37,232 nt of DNA from Dysgonomonas sp. 521 (GCF_010501055.1 NZ_QVMO01000038.1:9612-46843), one strand, 5' to 3'; shown: positions 24,925-34,211, counted from the first letter of the stretch. The notes: generated by a model from the letters alone, not told the origin. Translations and numbers: made by a program.

Positions 24925-26439
24925 ATGTCTCAGAAAGTTAGGGTGCGTTTTGCACCAAGTCCCACCGGGCCTTTACATATAGGCGGGGTGCGTACAGCGT
25001 TATACAATTATCTTTTTGCTAAAAAGAATAATGGCGACTTCATCCTTCGTATCGAAGATACCGATTCGCAACGTTTTGTTCCCGGGGCGGAAGAATATAT
25101 CATAGAAGCCCTTACATGGCTGGGTTTGCGCTTTGATGAAGGAACGCATGCAGGAGGTGCCCATGCCCCATACCGCCAGTCTGAAAGGAAAGAGATATAT
25201 AAGAAATATGTAGACATACTTTTAGAAAAAGGAACGGCATATATCGCGTTCGATACCCCTGAAGAATTAGCGGCCAAGCGTGAAGTTGTAAGTAATTTCC
25301 AGTACGATGCTTCTACTCGCAGTGAAATGAGGAACTCGCTTACCTTGCCGGAGAATGAAGTACAATCCCTGATAGATGCCGGAAACCAGTATGTCGTACG
25401 ATTCAAAATAGAGCCGGGACAAGAAGTGCTGGTAAATGACGTTATACGTGGAGAGGTAAAATATAATTCGTCTGTCCTCGACGACAAGGTTCTTTACAAA
25501 TCTGCCGATCATTTGCCAACTTATCATCTGGCGAATATAGTAGATGACCATCTGATGGAAATCTCCCATGTTATCCGTGGCGAAGAGTGGCTGCCTTCTG
25601 CACCACTGCATGTATTGCTGTATCAGGCCTTCGGCTGGGAAGACACCATGCCGCAATTTGCACACCTTCCTTTGTTGTTGAAACCGGAAGGCAATGGCAA
25701 GCTCAGCAAACGTGACGGCGATCGTCTGGGGTTCCCTGTATTCCCATTAGAATGGAAAGACCCGCACAGCGGCGAAATTTCGTCAGGTTACAGGGAGAGC
25801 GGTTATTTACCCGAAGCGGTCATCAACTTCCTTGCACTTCTCGGATGGAATCCGGGCAACGACCAGGAGATCATGTCGATGGACGAACTTATACAGCTCT
25901 TCTCCCTCGAAAAATGTAGTAAAAGCGGGGCTAAGTTCGATTATGAAAAAGGAAAATGGTTCAACCACCAGTATATTCAGTTGAGACCCAACAGTGAAAT
26001 CGCTAACATCTTTTATCCTATACTTGAAGAAAAAGGAGTAGATTTCCCGCTTCAATATATAGAGATGGTAGTTGGCCTGGTAAAAGAACGTGTGAATTTT
26101 GTAAAAGAACTGTGGGATCAGTCCTCTTTCTTCTTTGTAGCCCCTGAAGCATACGATGAAAAAGTGGTGAAAAAACGCTGGAAAGAAGAATCGCCCGCCC
26201 AGATGCAGGAACTGATTGAGGTACTGCAAGGGATAAGTGATTTTTCGGCCCATAATCAGGAGGAAATTGTAAAAGGCTGGATTGAATCGAAAGGTTACCA
26301 TCTGGGAAACATCATGAATGCTTTCCGTTTGGCTGTAGTAGGAGAGTCGAAGGGGCCTCACATGTTTGATATAACAGCCGTTATCGGGAAAGATGAGACA
26401 GTCGCTCGTCTTGAGAAGGCCATCTTAAATATAAAATAA
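24925..26439 (+). CDS. gltX: Glutamyl-tRNA synthetase
   Basis: GltX charges tRNA-Glu with glutamate in the cytoplasm. The 504-residue protein is a full-length class I synthetase. The HIGH box is HIGG at residues 18-21 within [20 protein letters not shown]. The KMSKS-type motif is [13 protein letters not shown] near 257. The central part carries [32 protein letters not shown], and a helical anticodon-binding domain follows to the C-terminus. Both catalytic motifs are intact. An insertion between the HIGH region and the KMSKS loop ([20 protein letters not shown]) is usual in Bacteroidetes. The waaA gene starts 6 bp after the stop codon, so the two are co-transcribed. Confidence 0.97.
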   Translation: MSQKVRVRFAPSPTGPLHIGGVRTALYNYLFAKKNNGDFILRIEDTDSQRFVPGAEEYIIEALTWLGLRFDEGTHAGGAHAPYRQSERKEIYKKYVDILLEKGTAYIAFDTPEELAAKREVVSNFQYDASTRSEMRNSLTLPENEVQSLIDAGNQYVVRFKIEPGQEVLVNDVIRGEVKYNSSVLDDKVLYKSADHLPTYHLANIVDDHLMEISHVIRGEEWLPSAPLHVLLYQAFGWEDTMPQFAHLPLLLKPEGNGKLSKRDGDRLGFPVFPLEWKDPHSGEISSGYRESGYLPEAVINFLALLGWNPGNDQEIMSMDELIQLFSLEKCSKSGAKFDYEKGKWFNHQYIQLRPNSEIANIFYPILEEKGVDFPLQYIEMVVGLVKERVNFVKELWDQSSFFFVAPEAYDEKVVKKRWKEESPAQMQELIEVLQGISDFSAHNQEEIVKGWIESKGYHLGNIMNAFRLAVVGESKGPHMFDITAVIGKDETVARLEKAILNIK

Positions 26440-26445
26440 TAAGAG

Positions 26446-27687
26446 ATGCTGTTTTTTTATAACCTTGCCATATATCTGTATGCACTTGTAGTCCGCATTG
26501 TTTCCCCGTTTCATAAGAAAGCAAGGAAAATGATCGTCGGTCATAAGCAGACTTACAAAATTTTGAAGCAGAAGATAGATAAAGATGCCGAATACATCTG
26601 GTTTCATGCCGCGTCTTTAGGTGAGTTTGAGCAGGGGCGCCCTATCATGGAGGAGCTGAAGCGTACACATCCCGAATATAAAATATTACTGACATTTTTT
26701 TCCCCTTCGGGGTACGAGGTAAGGAAAGATTATCCGCTGGCAGATGTTATCTGTTACCTGCCTTTCGATAAGAGAAGGAATGTAAAGAAGTTCCTGAAAC
26801 TGGTTCAGCCGAAAATGGCAATTTTTATTAAATATGAATTTTGGTACAACTTCGTTAACCGGCTTTACAAAAAGGATATCCCTGTATACATGGTATCGGC
26901 CATTTTTCGTCCTAACCAGATATTTTTCAGATGGTACGGGTATGATATGCGCAAACTGCTGAGGAAGTACAAATGTATATGTGTTCAGGATGACAGTTCA
27001 GCGAAACTGCTTTCTAAAATTGATATAACCAATGTAGAAGTATGTGGTGATACACGTTTCGACAGGGTGCTGGACATACAGAAGCAGGCAAAGCAACTGC
27101 CGATAGCCGAGGCTTTTGAGAAAAAGGCGAAGCAGGAAAGCGAACGGATATTTGTCGCGGGCAGTACATGGCCTAAAGATGAGGATATACTTATCCCGTA
27201 TTTTAATATCACTACAGACCTTAAACTGATAATAGCGCCTCACGAGATAGATGAGGCACACCTGAAATACATAGAAAGTAATCTGCAGCGCCCTCACATA
27301 AGATATTCGAAAGCCATACCCGAAATGATGGGCGATTATGATTGCCTTATTATCGATAATTTCGGATTGCTTTCGTCCATATACCGCTATGGGCAAATGG
27401 CATATATCGGTGGAGGCTTTGGTGTTGGCATACATAATATACTGGAGGCCGCAGTGTATGATATACCGGTCATATTTGGCCCTAACTTCAAAAAATTCCG
27501 TGAGGCACAACAGATGATCGAATGCGGCGGCGGTTATTCCGTATCCGACTATCAGGCATTCAGGGGGCTGATGGATGAATTCCTCCAATATAACGAAACG
27601 CTGCATGCTGCCGGATTACATGCCGGAAATTATGTGCGCTCCAATGCCGGCGTTGTACAGCGTGTAATGAAGGTTATCGACTTGTAG
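26446..27687 (+). CDS. waaA: Kdo transferase
   Basis: WaaA (KdtA) transfers 3-deoxy-D-manno-octulosonate from CMP-Kdo to lipid A precursor at the inner membrane. This 413-residue protein shows the N-terminal membrane-anchoring segment (YNLAIYLYALVVRIV), then WFHAASLGEFEQGRPIMEEL with the expected Glu near residue 65. It continues with LLTFFSPSGYE and AIFIKYEFWYNF. The C-terminal nucleotide-binding half has VAGSTWPKDEDIL, LIIAPHEI, YIGGGFGVGIHNILEAAVYDIPVIFGP and a closing helix. The length is typical of a monofunctional or bifunctional family member, which sequence alone does not distinguish. It is second in the operon with gltX. Confidence 0.94.
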   Translation: MLFFYNLAIYLYALVVRIVSPFHKKARKMIVGHKQTYKILKQKIDKDAEYIWFHAASLGEFEQGRPIMEELKRTHPEYKILLTFFSPSGYEVRKDYPLADVICYLPFDKRRNVKKFLKLVQPKMAIFIKYEFWYNFVNRLYKKDIPVYMVSAIFRPNQIFFRWYGYDMRKLLRKYKCICVQDDSSAKLLSKIDITNVEVCGDTRFDRVLDIQKQAKQLPIAEAFEKKAKQESERIFVAGSTWPKDEDILIPYFNITTDLKLIIAPHEIDEAHLKYIESNLQRPHIRYSKAIPEMMGDYDCLIIDNFGLLSSIYRYGQMAYIGGGFGVGIHNILEAAVYDIPVIFGPNFKKFREAQQMIECGGGYSVSDYQAFRGLMDEFLQYNETLHAAGLHAGNYVRSNAGVVQRVMKVIDL

Positions 27688-27780
27688 TTGGCAATATAGA
27701 TAGGGTTATTTATAAACTGCTAACTGTTGACTGTTAACTGATTTTAGCCTGTATATTTCTTCTAATAAAAAATAATCTTG

Positions 27781-27788
27781 TAGATTTG
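27781..27788 (+). promoter_or_regulatory. -7 box upstream of the composite repeat
   Basis: TAGATTTG matches TAnnTTTG. It points toward pgpH (28162) but is separated from it by the composite repeat at 27850-28132. It may be the original pgpH promoter, pushed away by the element, or may serve a short transcript. Confidence 0.35.
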
Positions 27789-27849
27789 TATTTTAAGAGT
27801 TATCCTTTTTCTATATATTTATCTATATATAGGAGTAGTGAGGAGGAAA

Positions 27850-28132
27850 AGTAACACTGTAAAAGGAATAAAAAGTGTCACTTTTACACAGTGCATGACA
27901 AAAAAGAGAATATTAAGGTTCAACCCCTCGCCCTTTGGGCACTCCCGACCCCACCCCGGCCCTCCCCAAAAGGAGAGGGAGAAGCGAGGGGAGAGTCGCA
28001 AAGCGAAGACAGATGCCGTTTGATCCGTCAGGCACTCTTCCCTTTTGATAAAGGGAAGTACCCGAAGGGGGAAGGGTTAGAATGATAGTATATATTTTTT
28101 GTCATGTACTTAGCACTTTTGTCACTTTTTCT
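27850..28132. repeat. Composite intergenic repeat: AT-rich inverted arms around a GC-rich core
   Basis: The arms AGTGCATGACAAAAAA (27890-27905) and TTTTTTGTCATGTACT (28095-28110) are inverted copies with one mismatch, and weaker matching extends on both sides. The core, 27920-28080, is GC-rich with hairpins, among them CCCTCCCC-AAAA-GGAGAGGG and the perfect CTTCCCTTT-TGAT-AAAGGGAAG. The AT-rich flank holds the palindrome AAAAGTGTCACTTTT (27871-27885). Its core edge recurs reversed at the left end of the window. No gene is seen between 27688 and 28161. Confidence 0.7.
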
Positions 28133-28161
28133 TGTAACTCGTAATTTATAACTATCATCGC

Positions 28162-30258
28162 ATGGCAAAAATCGACAAATATATCGGCAAGATTAAGATA
28201 CCTACATTCGTATTTTTCATAGCAGCTATTGTAATTATTGTATATTTCCTCCCGCGCGAAGGCAAATATAAATACAGCTATGATGAGAACAGGCCTTGGC
28301 AATATGGCTTGCTCACGGCTCCTTTCAAATTTCATATACATAAATCCGATGCGCAGATACAGCAGGAGAAGGATAGCATTATGCAAACTTACCTGCCATA
28401 TTATCAGCTAGATGGTGCTGTCGCTAAAAAATCTTCGACTCAGTTTGTGCAGGATGCCAGAGCCAAGAGTGTACCCGAAGATTATATTAGTTATATAAAC
28501 AGGAAATTCACAGAAATCTATAAAGCCGGCGTTATATCAGCTGAAAATTATGAACGGATTCAGCAACTGAATAAAAAGCAACTGATGCTCCGTAGCGAGA
28601 CGGGCAATAACATAGCGGCTACAAGGCATATAGCATCTTTTTATACACCGCGGCAGGGATACGAAAAAATATTGGACGATGCCCCCGCCCATATCGATAT
28701 CGCTCATCTAAAGTCGATAAACCTGAATGATTATCTGAATGTGAATATCCTCTATGATGAAAAAACATCATTGAGTATAAAGAATGATATGCTTCAGCAG
28801 GTTTCCTTATATGAAGGGGAGATACAGTATGGGGAGAAGATAATAGACCGGGGGGAAATAGTAGACGCGAGGCTCAAGAATATCCTCGACTCCTATAGCA
28901 AAGAGGTGGAAGGGAAGGTAGGCACCAAGGCCAAACCCGGATGGCTTATCTTCGGGGAATTGCTCATGGTTACACTCCTTATCATGACCCTGATGGTATA
29001 CCTCAAATTCTATCGTATCGCAGAATACAAGAACAAGAAGAATGTCATCTTCATGTTGCTTATGGTTATTATCTTCCCTATTATAACGGGGATAATGGCC
29101 GATGCTAAGATGTTCACGCTAATGTATGTCATACCTTTCGCCATACCTACTATTCTTATCCGTACATTTATCGACTCGCGTACGGCGATCACTACACATA
29201 TCATTACCATACTGATATGCGCTATAATGCTTCCGCTGGCGCAGATGGCTCAGTTTATAGCTGTGCAGATTCTCGTAGGTTATATGTGTATATTTAGTTT
29301 GCGCAACCTCTCGGAAAGGTCGCAGCTGGTTTACTGCGCGTTGCTTATCCTTGTTACCTATATCGTGTCGTTTACCGCGTGGATACTCTGTACCGAAGGC
29401 GATATTTCACTCATAAAGGAAAATTCGAGGGTATATATTTACTTCTGTATCAATTTTGTATTTGTAACCTTTGCTTACCTGCTGGTTTATATGTGCGAGA
29501 GGGTATTCGGTTTCATGTCGGAAGTAAGCATGATAGAACTGTCGAATACAAACAGGCCTTTGCTGCAACAGTTGTCGGAGGTTGCTCCGGGCACATTCCA
29601 GCATTCTATGCAGGTGTCTACGCTCGTTGTTTCCGCGGCCCATCGTATTGGGGCAAATGCTACGCTGGTACGTACCGGAGCCTTGTATCACGATATAGGC
29701 AAAATGGTAAACCCGATATTCTTTACCGAAAATCAGGTTGAAGGGATTAATCCTCATGCCGGGCTGACCGAAAAAGAGAGCGCCCGCATTATCATAGACC
29801 ATGTGATGGAAGGAGTAAGGATTGCCAAGAAAAACAATCTTCCGCAACAGATAATCGACTTCATCGAAACCCATCATGGAAAAGGGAAAGCGAAATACTT
29901 TTATAATTCCTATGTAAACAGCCATCCTGACGAAGAAGTGGATGAAGCGGATTTTACCTATCCGGGTCCTAATCCCTTTACAAGGGAGACCGCGTTGCTG
30001 ATGATGGCCGATACCGTTGAGGCTGCTTCCAGAAGCCTGAAGGATAATAGCAAAGAAGCCATTACGGAGCTTGTAAACCGTTTGATCGATACACAGCTGA
30101 GCGATGGGCTATTTAAGAACGCGCCTATTACATTTAAAGATATAGAGCAGGTGAAAGAAGTCTTTTGTGATAAACTTGTAAGCATGCGCCATCTGCGCGT
30201 TGCATACCCCGAACTGAAAAAAGAAGCCGCACAAAAGCCTGTATCAGGAACTGAATAA
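28162..30258 (+). CDS. pgpH: 7TM-HD cyclic-di-AMP phosphodiesterase
   Basis: The 698-residue protein has an N-terminal membrane helix (about 15-35) and a large extracytoplasmic 7TMR-HDED-type domain to about 255. A block of seven or so membrane helices spans about 258-440, and a cytoplasmic HD phosphodiesterase domain occupies about 480-680. HD-domain metal ligands are visible in FQHSMQV, YHDIGKMVNP, NPHAG, ETHHGKG and MMADTVEAASR. PgpH proteins hydrolyse the second messenger c-di-AMP to pApA, with the outer domain thought to sense an envelope signal. The start is the ATG at 28162. The upstream spacer holds the composite repeat. The next gene follows by 45 bp and could share the transcript. 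Confidence 0.94.
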   Translation: MAKIDKYIGKIKIPTFVFFIAAIVIIVYFLPREGKYKYSYDENRPWQYGLLTAPFKFHIHKSDAQIQQEKDSIMQTYLPYYQLDGAVAKKSSTQFVQDARAKSVPEDYISYINRKFTEIYKAGVISAENYERIQQLNKKQLMLRSETGNNIAATRHIASFYTPRQGYEKILDDAPAHIDIAHLKSINLNDYLNVNILYDEKTSLSIKNDMLQQVSLYEGEIQYGEKIIDRGEIVDARLKNILDSYSKEVEGKVGTKAKPGWLIFGELLMVTLLIMTLMVYLKFYRIAEYKNKKNVIFMLLMVIIFPIITGIMADAKMFTLMYVIPFAIPTILIRTFIDSRTAITTHIITILICAIMLPLAQMAQFIAVQILVGYMCIFSLRNLSERSQLVYCALLILVTYIVSFTAWILCTEGDISLIKENSRVYIYFCINFVFVTFAYLLVYMCERVFGFMSEVSMIELSNTNRPLLQQLSEVAPGTFQHSMQVSTLVVSAAHRIGANATLVRTGALYHDIGKMVNPIFFTENQVEGINPHAGLTEKESARIIIDHVMEGVRIAKKNNLPQQIIDFIETHHGKGKAKYFYNSYVNSHPDEEVDEADFTYPGPNPFTRETALLMMADTVEAASRSLKDNSKEAITELVNRLIDTQLSDGLFKNAPITFKDIEQVKEVFCDKLVSMRHLRVAYPELKKEAAQKPVSGTE

Positions 30259-30303
30259 AAAAGAATAAACTTTAGATAAACAACTAAAAATCAATCAAAT
30301 TAT

Positions 30304-31494
30304 ATGAGAAAACTATTTATTTTACCTTTATTGTTACTTGTTACCTTAGGTATATATGCTCAGGAAGAAAATCCGGCCGGCTATCAGTTTACTGTAGTAA
30401 AAGAAAACCCGATAACATCTATCAAAAATCAGGGGAGTAGCGGTACCTGCTGGAGCTTTTCCGGAGTGGCTTTCCTTGAGTCCGAACTTCTGAAAATGAA
30501 TAAGGGAGAACACGACCTCTCGGAAATGTACATTGTACGTCGTAACTATGCGGATAAAGCTGATAAGTATGTAAGGGTAGGGGGAAACCTTAACTTCGCC
30601 CAAGGAGGTGCGTTTGCCGATGTGGTAGAGACTCTGGATGAATACGGAGTTGTGCCTAACGATGTATATACAGGTCTTAATTATGGGGAAACTACGCATA
30701 ATCATGGCGAAATAGAAGCAGCTTTGAGTGGCTATGTAAAAGGGATCGCCGGTAATAAGAGCGGACGTATTTCTCCTGTATGGGGAAAAGGCTTCAACAG
30801 TGTTTTGGATGCTTATTTCGGGGCTGTACCTCAGGATTTCCAATATCAGGGAAAGACTTATACCCCACAATCACTTGCTCAGTCTTTAGGGCTGACCAGC
30901 AAGAACTATGTTTCTGTGACTTCATTTACTCATCATCCGTTTTACGCTCCGTTTGCAATCGAAATACCAGACAACTGGCGTTGGGCGCTGTCATACAATG
31001 TACCTGTAGATGAAATGATTCAGGTAATAGACAATGCCATAAATAACGGATATACTGTAGCATGGGCAACAGACGTAAGCGAGGTAGGCTTTACCCGCAG
31101 CGGTGTCGCCGTCATACCTGACGATCAGGCTCCTGAGAATGTAGGTTCCGATCAGGCTCATTGGTTAGGCTTGTCGCGCAACGAGAAGAATACACGCCTG
31201 AGGTCAATGATAGACCAGGGCCCTGTGAAAGAAAAGGTAATCACTCAGGAAATGCGCCAGATCGCCTTTGACAATCAGGAAACGACAGACGATCACGGCA
31301 TGCAGATATATGGCATCGTGAAAGACCAGAACGGAACTAAATACTATCTGGTAAAAAACTCATGGGGCGAAGCCGGCAAGTATAAAGGAATATGGTATGC
31401 ATCTGAAGCTTTTGTTAAATACAAAACTACAAGCATCATGGTAAATAAGGCTGCTGTACCTTCTGCAATTGCCAGAAAAATGAATCTGAATTAA
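30304..31494 (+). CDS. Exported papain-like (C1B) cysteine peptidase
   Basis: The 396-residue protein has a signal peptide (LFILPLLLLVTLGIYAQ). The peptidase C1 core starts at SIKNQGSSGTCWSFSG, with the nucleophile Cys49. The later HGMQIYG carries the catalytic His (about residue 337), and YYLVKNSWGE carries the Asn (about 356). The layout matches aminopeptidase C/bleomycin hydrolase-type enzymes of Bacteroidetes. Unlike cytoplasmic bleomycin hydrolase, this one is exported, so it probably trims peptides in the periplasm or outside the cell. It lies 45 bp after pgpH. A 243-bp repeat begins 12 bp after its stop codon. Confidence 0.92.
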   Translation: MRKLFILPLLLLVTLGIYAQEENPAGYQFTVVKENPITSIKNQGSSGTCWSFSGVAFLESELLKMNKGEHDLSEMYIVRRNYADKADKYVRVGGNLNFAQGGAFADVVETLDEYGVVPNDVYTGLNYGETTHNHGEIEAALSGYVKGIAGNKSGRISPVWGKGFNSVLDAYFGAVPQDFQYQGKTYTPQSLAQSLGLTSKNYVSVTSFTHHPFYAPFAIEIPDNWRWALSYNVPVDEMIQVIDNAINNGYTVAWATDVSEVGFTRSGVAVIPDDQAPENVGSDQAHWLGLSRNEKNTRLRSMIDQGPVKEKVITQEMRQIAFDNQETTDDHGMQIYGIVKDQNGTKYYLVKNSWGEAGKYKGIWYASEAFVKYKTTSIMVNKAAVPSAIARKMNLN

Positions 31495-31506
31495 GGCAGG
31501 GTATAT

Positions 31507-31755
31507 TAATGCGAATCAAGGGTTGAAAGCAGCTCAACACCTGCCTGAAAGGCAGAATCTTCATAACCGTATGCAAGCGCAGCGTAGCTTACGCAGCAAG
31601 GGACAATTACACTCCCCCTGCCCGAAGCGGCAGGACACACAGTATGTCCTGTCTTTCAGACAGCTGGTATTGCCCATCCTTTTTCCGCAGGTCGATGACC
31701 CGCGGTTATGAAGATTTGGCTTTTCAAGCCATTCCTCAACTCCTGATTGGCATTA
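31507..31755 (-). repeat. 243-bp hairpin-rich repeat, copy 2 (MITE-like)
   Basis: This is the inverted counterpart of 12791-13033, about 95% identical without gaps, and keeps all the stem-loops of copy 1. The left end reads TAATGCGAATCAAGGGTT, identical over 18 bases to both termini of the different element at 32684-32899. The right end is TCCTGATTGGCATTA. A clear target duplication is not visible in the AT-rich flanks. It occupies most of the spacer between the peptidase gene and the DUF4262 gene. Confidence 0.85.
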
Positions 31756-31763
31756 ATAATGCC

Positions 31764-31796
31764 GTCTGCACTTCTTAGTGACGGACTCTCTGGTTT
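31764..31796 (+). terminator. Hairpin with T-run after the peptidase gene
   Basis: GTCTGCAC pairs with GTGACGGAC (one bulged A and one G-T pair) around a 6-base loop at 31764-31786. TCTCTGG and then TTTTTT follow. It is related to the hairpins at 2601-2625 and 3014-3038. It probably terminates transcription from the pgpH/peptidase side, beyond the 243-bp repeat. The remaining bases to 31850 hold nothing recognised. Confidence 0.5.
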
Positions 31797-31850
31797 TTTC
31801 CTCTATCCGAGGCAAAAGCAAGTCGTTGGTTTTAATAAAACATATCTAGT

Positions 31851-32597
31851 ATGACAGGCTCTCATGAAGAACACGACAAGCAGGCAAAACAGGCGATTCT
31901 GGATAATATCGAAAAATATGGCTGCCACCTAGCTTTACTCGAAGCTGACAATTATATGCCCGCCTTTGCATATACTATCGGGCTATATAAGAAGTATAAC
32001 CATCCTGAGATTATCTGTTTCGGGCTGCCTACAGACTTATTAGGGGCTTTACTCAATCATGTGCGGGATATAGTGCAAGCCGGAGAAGTGCTGGTGCCGA
32101 ATAAATTATATCCCGGCTTTCTGAGTGGGTACGAGGTTTGTTTTTTACCGGTTGATGAGGCTTTTTATGCTGATTATCTGGGATATGGCGGATGGTTTTA
32201 TGATTTGAGTTTCGATTTTCCGGTGCTGCAACTGGTTTGGCCGGATAAAGCAGGAAAATTCCCCTGGGAGGAAGAATTTAATAAGGACTGGAAATTCTAT
32301 CAGCCTTTGTTAGACCGGAATACTGATTTCAAATTCTTTGAAGAAAGGAATCTTGGAGTATATACGACAAAGCAGGTGCTTGATGGAGAGCCAATCTTGT
32401 TTGTATATCATAACGATGATGGCGACTGGCAGTTTCATAGTTCTTCCGAACCAGACTTTAACGATGCAAAATTAGTCAGCTTGGAATGTATCACGAAGTT
32501 AGACCCGACTGTAAACGAAATATACTTTCTGCAATATGGCTGGAAGGCATGGCGCAATAGAGCCGGTGATGAATGGGAATATGAGGAAGACACTTAA
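31851..32597 (+). CDS. DUF4262 protein with a C-terminal extension
   Basis: The first 150 residues match DUF4262: IEKYGCHLALLEADNYMPAFAYTIGLYKKYNHPEIICFGLP, a LLNHVRDIVQAGEVLVPNKLYPGFLSGYEVCFLPV segment, and QLVWPDKAGKFPWEEEF. The last 90 residues form a second domain (VYTTKQVLDGEPILFVYHNDDGDWQF, then LDPTVNEIYFLQYGWKAWR) that is found in other DUF4262-type proteins but is not functionally assigned. There is no signal peptide or membrane segment, so it is cytoplasmic. DUF4262 proteins are scattered through bacteria, sometimes near toxin or phage genes, and no biochemical role is established. It stands alone between two mobile-looking repeats. Confidence 0.85.
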   Translation: MTGSHEEHDKQAKQAILDNIEKYGCHLALLEADNYMPAFAYTIGLYKKYNHPEIICFGLPTDLLGALLNHVRDIVQAGEVLVPNKLYPGFLSGYEVCFLPVDEAFYADYLGYGGWFYDLSFDFPVLQLVWPDKAGKFPWEEEFNKDWKFYQPLLDRNTDFKFFEERNLGVYTTKQVLDGEPILFVYHNDDGDWQFHSSSEPDFNDAKLVSLECITKLDPTVNEIYFLQYGWKAWRNRAGDEWEYEEDT

Positions 32598-32683
32598 TTA
32601 TCCGGCTCCGGCCTAAATTTTACTTTACCAAATTGTCATAAAGTGAAGTATTCGCAAATATATAACTCAAAGTAATTTATTAT

Positions 32684-32899
32684 TAATGCGAATCAAGGGT
32701 TAAATGTGCTATTTTTTGTCCCTTTAGGGACTGAATGTTGGTAGAAAGAGGCTTTAACCGGTTAATTGCGTGCCGTCAGGTACGCAATATCTACAGAACA
32801 ATTCACATTTTGTACCTGACGGCACAAAAAAACGAATTTCATTCATGTTTCTACCAATATGATGTGCCTAACGGCACATTTAACCCTTGATTCGCATTA
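32684..32899. mobile_element. 216-bp MITE-like element with 26-bp perfect terminal inverted repeats
   Basis: Bases 32684-32709 and 32874-32899 are perfect inverted copies (TAATGCGAATCAAGGGTTAA and on). TTAT directly precedes and follows the element, a possible 4-bp target duplication, though the flank is AT-rich. Nested inside are GTGCCGTCAGGTAC / GTACCTGACGGCAC and TTGGTAGAAA / TTTCTACCAA inverted pairs, so the RNA could form a long branched hairpin. No gene is inside. It lies 86 bp after the DUF4262 stop codon and 4 bp from the stop codon of the convergent thioredoxin-like gene. Confidence 0.75.
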
Positions 32900-32903
32900 T
32901 TAT

Positions 32904-34211
32904 CTAATTCTTTATTGCTTCTTCCACATCGCTTACCGCAAAATACATCCCCTCTAACTTGTTATCCTTATCCAACAGATAGAAAGACGGCGAACCCACC
33001 ACATTATAATTTGAGAAATTCTCACCCTCAAAACCTCTGAAATCGCACAGCTTGTCTGTCCACAGGAAGTCTTTGATGCCCTTTTCGTACTTCTTCTTGT
33101 CCGTATCGGCGGCAACAGAAACCACCCTGATTCCTTTCTCCTTTAACTGAGGATAAGCCACAACCAGGCGGAACATTTCATTGACGCACGAACTGCAATC
33201 CGAATCGTAGAAAGCGACCAGTGTCCGGGTATATGTTTCATTGGTATTATCTAAACCCACGATAGCAGGCATCTCTTTGCTGTTCTTAGCACGGTATGCC
33301 CCTATAGCCCGTTGCAGGCTTCTGATGGAAGGCGCAAACTGTGGATGAACTGCCGCAAGGATGCCATCCTGCGCCTCACGCCAGCCAAACCGTTCTGTTT
33401 CGGTGATGCAGCCTGCCAGAAACGCTTCGTAGTAAGGAGCGGGCAGCCGTTGCAGCGTACGCTGTACAGATGCGACATATTGCTGCTGCTTGTCCGTGCC
33501 TGCGGTATGGTTGAACAGGCTGATGTAGAAATTGAGGACGCTGCTCCATAGTTGTCCGGAGCGGTAAAGCGAAGCAATATCAAGGCTTTCTTCCATCTCG
33601 CGGCGGATAAGGGCAGCTCTTTCACTATCCCGTTTTTGCTCGGTGTCGAACAGGCGGTTCATAAAATCTGCCAGACGGTAATAGCGGGCTGCATAGAGGG
33701 ACGATGAACTAATCTCTTTGTCCAATGCCTGCATCGAAGCATTGACCTTATCTAATTCGGGTTGAAGCTGCGTAAGGAAGGGCGATCCGGCATCGAACAG
33801 CTGGCTGCCTGCCTGTAGCCACGACTGCTGCTGCATATAGCGGCTCTGGGAGGTAAAGATATGCTTGAGAAAGGAGTTTTCTTTGGACGAGGGAAAGCTG
33901 ACTGTTTCGGTATTTAGCTGGCTAGCGCTACTCTGTACCGAGACAACAGGTTCGGCAGCGACCAATTCGATACCTCCCGAACCGGGAACTACTAATGTAG
34001 CCATGCCCCGGTAATCCTTGCCGGGGATGGAAAGTATAGCCTTGCCCGAACCATCCACCACGGACACAAGCGAATCGACCTTTGCCCCTGTGAAGTAATA
34101 GAGTTTGGCGTCCTTGCCGGATAATGCTGGTGCCTGCAGCTGTATTTCCTGGGCTGAAAGGTGACAGCCTGTACAAAAAGTGACGAATATTAAAAATTTT
34201 AATGTTCTCAT
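32904..34211 (-). CDS. Exported thioredoxin-like protein
   Basis: I start this at the ATG at 34211, where the signal peptide MRTLKFLIFVTFCTGCHLSAQ begins; a longer frame from 34250 adds 13 unlikely residues. That gives 435 residues. A beta-rich N-terminal domain (about 22-90) resembles the DUF4369-like modules of Bacteroidetes thiol-disulfide proteins. A helical middle follows (about 100-300), then a thioredoxin/AhpC-TSA fold with TLVAFYDSDCSSCVNEM (redox CxxC-type motif, Cys about 338 and 341), VRVVSVAADTDKKKYEKG and VVGSPSFYLLDKDNKL (cis-Pro). It probably acts in the periplasm on protein disulfides or as a TlpA-like reductant. The partner is unknown. It is leftward and its stop codon abuts a MITE-like element. 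Confidence 0.82.
   Translation of the reverse strand: MRTLKFLIFVTFCTGCHLSAQEIQLQAPALSGKDAKLYYFTGAKVDSLVSVVDGSGKAILSIPGKDYRGMATLVVPGSGGIELVAAEPVVSVQSSASQLNTETVSFPSSKENSFLKHIFTSQSRYMQQQSWLQAGSQLFDAGSPFLTQLQPELDKVNASMQALDKEISSSSLYAARYYRLADFMNRLFDTEQKRDSERAALIRREMEESLDIASLYRSGQLWSSVLNFYISLFNHTAGTDKQQQYVASVQRTLQRLPAPYYEAFLAGCITETERFGWREAQDGILAAVHPQFAPSIRSLQRAIGAYRAKNSKEMPAIVGLDNTNETYTRTLVAFYDSDCSSCVNEMFRLVVAYPQLKEKGIRVVSVAADTDKKKYEKGIKDFLWTDKLCDFRGFEGENFSNYNVVGSPSFYLLDKDNKLEGMYFAVSDVEEAIKN

Noticed and set aside
32684..32899. Considered as a riboswitch or attenuator for a flanking gene
   Set aside because: It lies downstream of both convergent neighbours, has perfect terminal inverted repeats and possible target duplications, and shares its ends with another repeat. 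A mobile element explains it better.
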